64,000 nt of DNA from Pseudoramibacter alactolyticus ATCC 23263 (lineage in GTDB: Bacteria; Bacillota; Clostridia; Eubacteriales; Eubacteriaceae): assembly GCF_000185505.1 (NCBI RefSeq), contig NZ_GL622359.1:1089412-1153411 (forward strand), read 5' to 3'. The position numbers were made by a program, and so were the translations under genes. This document shows, piece by piece, positions 63,761 to 64,000 of the stretch; position 1 is the stretch's first letter, and each line of letters begins with the position of its first letter. Under the pieces are notes generated by a model. That model was not told the DNA's origin, did not search any database, and saw nothing but the letters and a program-made list of their open reading frames with translations.

Positions 63761-64000
63761 ATGGCTTTATTTGAAAGTTACGAAAGAAGAATCGACAAAA
63801 TCAACCAAGTGCTCGCGGATAACGGCATTGCTTCCCTGGAGGATGCCAAGAAAATCTGCAACGATAAGGGCGTCGATGTCGCCGGCATTGTCCGCGGCAT
63901 CCAGACCATCTGTTTCGACAATGCCTGTTGGGCCTACACGATGGGCGCGGCGCTGGCCTTTAAACGCGGGGTGACCACCGCCGAGGAAGCCGCCGCCGTG
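63761..64000 (+). CDS. GGGtGRT protein (3' end outside window)
   Basis: The first 80 codons of an open frame that runs off the window end. MALFESYERRIDKINQVL, a central IVRGIQTICFDNACWAYTMG and the following Ala-rich helix are characteristic of the conserved clostridial family named for its GGGtGRT motif, which would lie further downstream. The start has AAGGAGG at ideal spacing and it is the second gene of an operon with the NifU-like protein. Its function is not established; the constant pairing suggests joint action in Fe-S or metal handling. Confidence 0.85.
   Translation, partial: MALFESYERRIDKINQVLADNGIASLEDAKKICNDKGVDVAGIVRGIQTICFDNACWAYTMGAALAFKRGVTTAEEAAAV

Overview
The window reads as a chromosomal segment of a low-to-mid-GC Gram-positive of the class Clostridia. 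The gene order is the Firmicutes spoVG-glmU-prs-pth-mfd-(prsA)-murJ-mazG-HU-rqcP-divIC-ppx-tilS-hpt-ftsH-coaX block, with AddAB instead of RecBCD, CarD, a YacL-type PIN/TRAM protein, a DegV protein and a NifU-like/GGGtGRT pair. By eye the backbone is clearly GC-rich for this class. Sporulation genes usually found in the block are missing. A non-sporing member of the Eubacteriaceae (for example Pseudoramibacter-like) would fit, but no marker here fixes the genus.

Layout. 1-5.6 kb: histidine operon hisD(partial)-C-B-H-A-F-IE on +, ending in a bidirectional terminator. 5.6-9.0 kb (-): yacL, an RsmF-type rRNA methylase and an arginase-fold orphan. 9.3-13.8 kb: a sugar module (DeoR regulator; divergent mannitol-type PTS EIICBA and SorE-like dehydrogenase) between yacL and carD. 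13.9-18.4 kb: carD and tex (-), degV and an Rrf2 regulator (+). 18.4-24.6 kb: an AT-rich island with a complete Type III restriction-modification operon (xre-mod-res) and two decayed genes, one of them DUF4238. 24.7-46.7 kb (-): the long housekeeping block, transcribed from spoVG towards murE, including four tRNA genes (Leu, fMet, Met, Glu). 46.9-49.7 kb (+): murC and a patatin-fold protein that has lost its catalytic residues. 49.8-56.6 kb (-): addB-addA. 57.0 kb: GlpF-type channel. 58.0-60.7 kb (-): mtnP-mtnA plus a TIM-barrel gene. 60.8-62.7 kb (-): a DUF2284-type Cys-rich protein with a long disordered tail carrying three WLGFK motifs. 63.0-64 kb (+): NifU-like protein and the start of GGGtGRT.

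How it works together. Cell-wall and envelope functions (glmU, murC, murE, murJ, divIC, prsA) lie among translation and tRNA quality control (pth, tilS, rqcP, dus, the tRNAs), nucleotide supply (prs, hpt, mazG) and DNA repair or transcription coupling (mfd, addAB, carD, tex). Many neighbours overlap by 1-17 bases, suggesting translational coupling. Most promising for novelty: the triple-WLGFK protein, the patatin pseudoenzyme after murC, a GlmU cut off inside its acetyltransferase domain, a 13-base element shared by the carD and HU promoters, and the removal of sporulation genes from an otherwise conserved block. No CRISPR array, transposase, integrase or rRNA gene was seen.
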